DNA of 16,578 bases. Source: Clostridiales bacterium (GTDB lineage Bacteria; Bacillota; Clostridia; Oscillospirales; Acutalibacteraceae). Below are positions 15,588 to 16,578 of the stretch, in pieces. The stretch lies in contig JAAYFA010000143.1 of NCBI GenBank assembly GCA_012728445.1, forward strand, positions 1 to 16,578, given 5' to 3'. The notes beneath the pieces are model-generated. The model saw nothing but the letters and a program-made list of their open reading frames with translations, was not told where the DNA came from and did no database searches. The translations under genes and the position numbers were made by a program. How positions within the stretch are numbered: position 1 is the first letter of the stretch; each line of letters starts with the position of its first letter.

Positions 15588-16578
15588 TTAATGTTTAAAA
15601 TGTCTCATTCCGGTAAAGATCATTGCAATATTAGCCTCGTCCGCAGCTTTTATACTGTCTTCGTCTTTAACAGAACCACCGGGTTGAATAACAGCTGTAA
15701 TGCCTGCCTTTTTTGCAACCTCAATGCAATCCGAAAATGGGAAGAACGCGTCGCTACCCATGACGGCACCTTTTGCGGCATCGCCGGCATAATTAACGGC
15801 AAGCTCAAGAGCAGTTACCCTGTTTGTCTGCCCGGGGCCGACGCCGACTGTACGATTACCTTTCACAAGGCATATGCCGTTCGATTTAACATGCTTTACA
15901 ACGCGCCAAGCAAATTCCAACTGCATCATTTCAGCCGCAGTAGGCTTACGTTTTGTAACGCACTTTAAATCACGCTCACAAAAAAGTTTTGTATCCAGTT
16001 CTTGCACCAACAAACCGCCAACCACTTTTTTCAAATCAACGCTGTTTTCGCAATTTGCTTTGGCAAGTTCCGGAAGAACCAGCAAACGAAGGTTTTTCTT
16101 TGCAGACAGTATCTCAATTGCTTCTTTTGAAAAAGAAGGCGCGATAATTATCTCAAGAAATATTTTTGCAAGCTCTTCGGCGGTTTCTTTATCCGCTTCA
16201 CGGTTCAACGCTACAATTCCGCCAAATATTGAAACGCTGTCGGCTTCGAATGCATTTAAATATGCCTCAAGAATCGTCTCCCCCATACCAACTCCGCAAG
16301 GATTGGCGTGCTTTACGGCAACGGCAACAGGTTTTGAGCGATCAAATTCTTTCAAAACATCCAAGGCGCCATTTGTGTCATTAATATTATTGTAAGAAAG
16401 CTCCTTACCATGAATCTGTTCTGCTTTCACCAACGAATTGGCGGGTGCTCCAATCTCGGCATAAAAAGCGGCTTTCTGGTGAGGGTTTTCGCCATATCTC
16501 ATTTCCTGAACCTTCTCATAGGTTAACGTAAGATTGTCCGGTAAAACATCATCCCCTCTTTTTGAGCGGAGGTATGAG
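15588..16578 (-). CDS. purH: Bifunctional purine biosynthesis protein PurH, C-terminal part, cut by the window edge
   Basis: AICAR transformylase part of PurH (AICARFT/IMP cyclohydrolase), performing the last two steps to IMP with 10-formyl-tetrahydrofolate. 329 residues are visible and the frame is open to the right edge. The N-terminal cyclohydrolase (MGS-like) domain lies outside. The visible part begins in the linker (LTLTYEKVQEMRYGENPHQK). It continues with the catalytic Lys-His pair in AVKHANPCGVG, VSIFGGIVA, IIAPSFS, RVVKHVKSNGI, VGVGPGQTNRV and GSDAFFPFSD, and ends GMRHFKH. These are standard for the formyltransferase domain. An internal ATG at 16502 is not the start, because conserved sequence continues upstream of it. 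It precedes purD and ends in TAA. Confidence 0.96.
   Translation of the reverse strand, partial: SYLRSKRGDDVLPDNLTLTYEKVQEMRYGENPHQKAAFYAEIGAPANSLVKAEQIHGKELSYNNINDTNGALDVLKEFDRSKPVAVAVKHANPCGVGMGETILEAYLNAFEADSVSIFGGIVALNREADKETAEELAKIFLEIIIAPSFSKEAIEILSAKKNLRLLVLPELAKANCENSVDLKKVVGGLLVQELDTKLFCERDLKCVTKRKPTAAEMMQLEFAWRVVKHVKSNGICLVKGNRTVGVGPGQTNRVTALELAVNYAGDAAKGAVMGSDAFFPFSDCIEVAKKAGITAVIQPGGSVKDEDSIKAADEANIAMIFTGMRHFKH

Noticed and set aside
15874..16395. Plus-strand 173-codon open frame inside purH
   Set aside because: Antisense to a strongly conserved enzyme; Ser/Phe-rich composition typical of a shadow frame.
1..16578. Mobile elements, CRISPR arrays, phage genes or defence systems
   Set aside because: No repeat arrays, transposase, integrase or unusual composition seen; nearly all space is accounted for by core genes.

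Overview
This window is a chromosomal housekeeping segment of a low-to-moderate GC Gram-positive bacterium, most likely an uncultured member of the Clostridia. The pointers are a whiA/rapZ/murB/hprK/dnaE cluster, HPr kinase, IreB, a T-box in front of pheST, strong Shine-Dalgarno sequences and frequent TTG/GTG starts. I see no phage, transposon, CRISPR or other defence island.

Layout. (1) Positions 1-6722, minus strand: one tightly packed operon read from a consensus promoter at 6756-6784. In order of transcription it holds nnrD (NAD(P)HX repair), hprK, a ROK-family glucokinase, murB, rapZ, whiA and the start of dnaE. It combines metabolite repair, carbon-catabolite signalling, sugar phosphorylation, cell-wall precursor synthesis and a division/sporulation regulator. 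(2) Positions 6723-7189: a divergent promoter region and a complete tRNA-Phe-sensing T-box leader, with specifier UUC at 6983-6985 and a terminator at 7122-7160. (3) Positions 7190-10602, plus strand: pheS and pheT. (4) Positions 10610-11288, plus strand: promoter, ireB, an unrecognised 100-residue protein and a strong terminator. (5) Positions 11307-14156, minus strand: a MacB-type ABC permease and a membrane fusion protein, with no ATPase gene beside them. (6) Positions 14274-16578, minus strand: purD and the C-terminal half of purH, the end of a purine operon.

The main surprise is that two conserved genes carry an in-frame stop, each in otherwise intact sequence. pheT, essential in bacteria, has TAA as codon 6. 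The ROK kinase has TGA as codon 114, right after its conserved D-N-D-A-N motif. Both look like single-base substitutions. They could be sequence errors, real mutations with suppression or re-initiation, or early gene decay; raw reads would decide. Other points worth a look are a possible AUU start for whiA, a purD start without a properly spaced Shine-Dalgarno, and the small unknown gene after ireB. I found no convincing new biological system.
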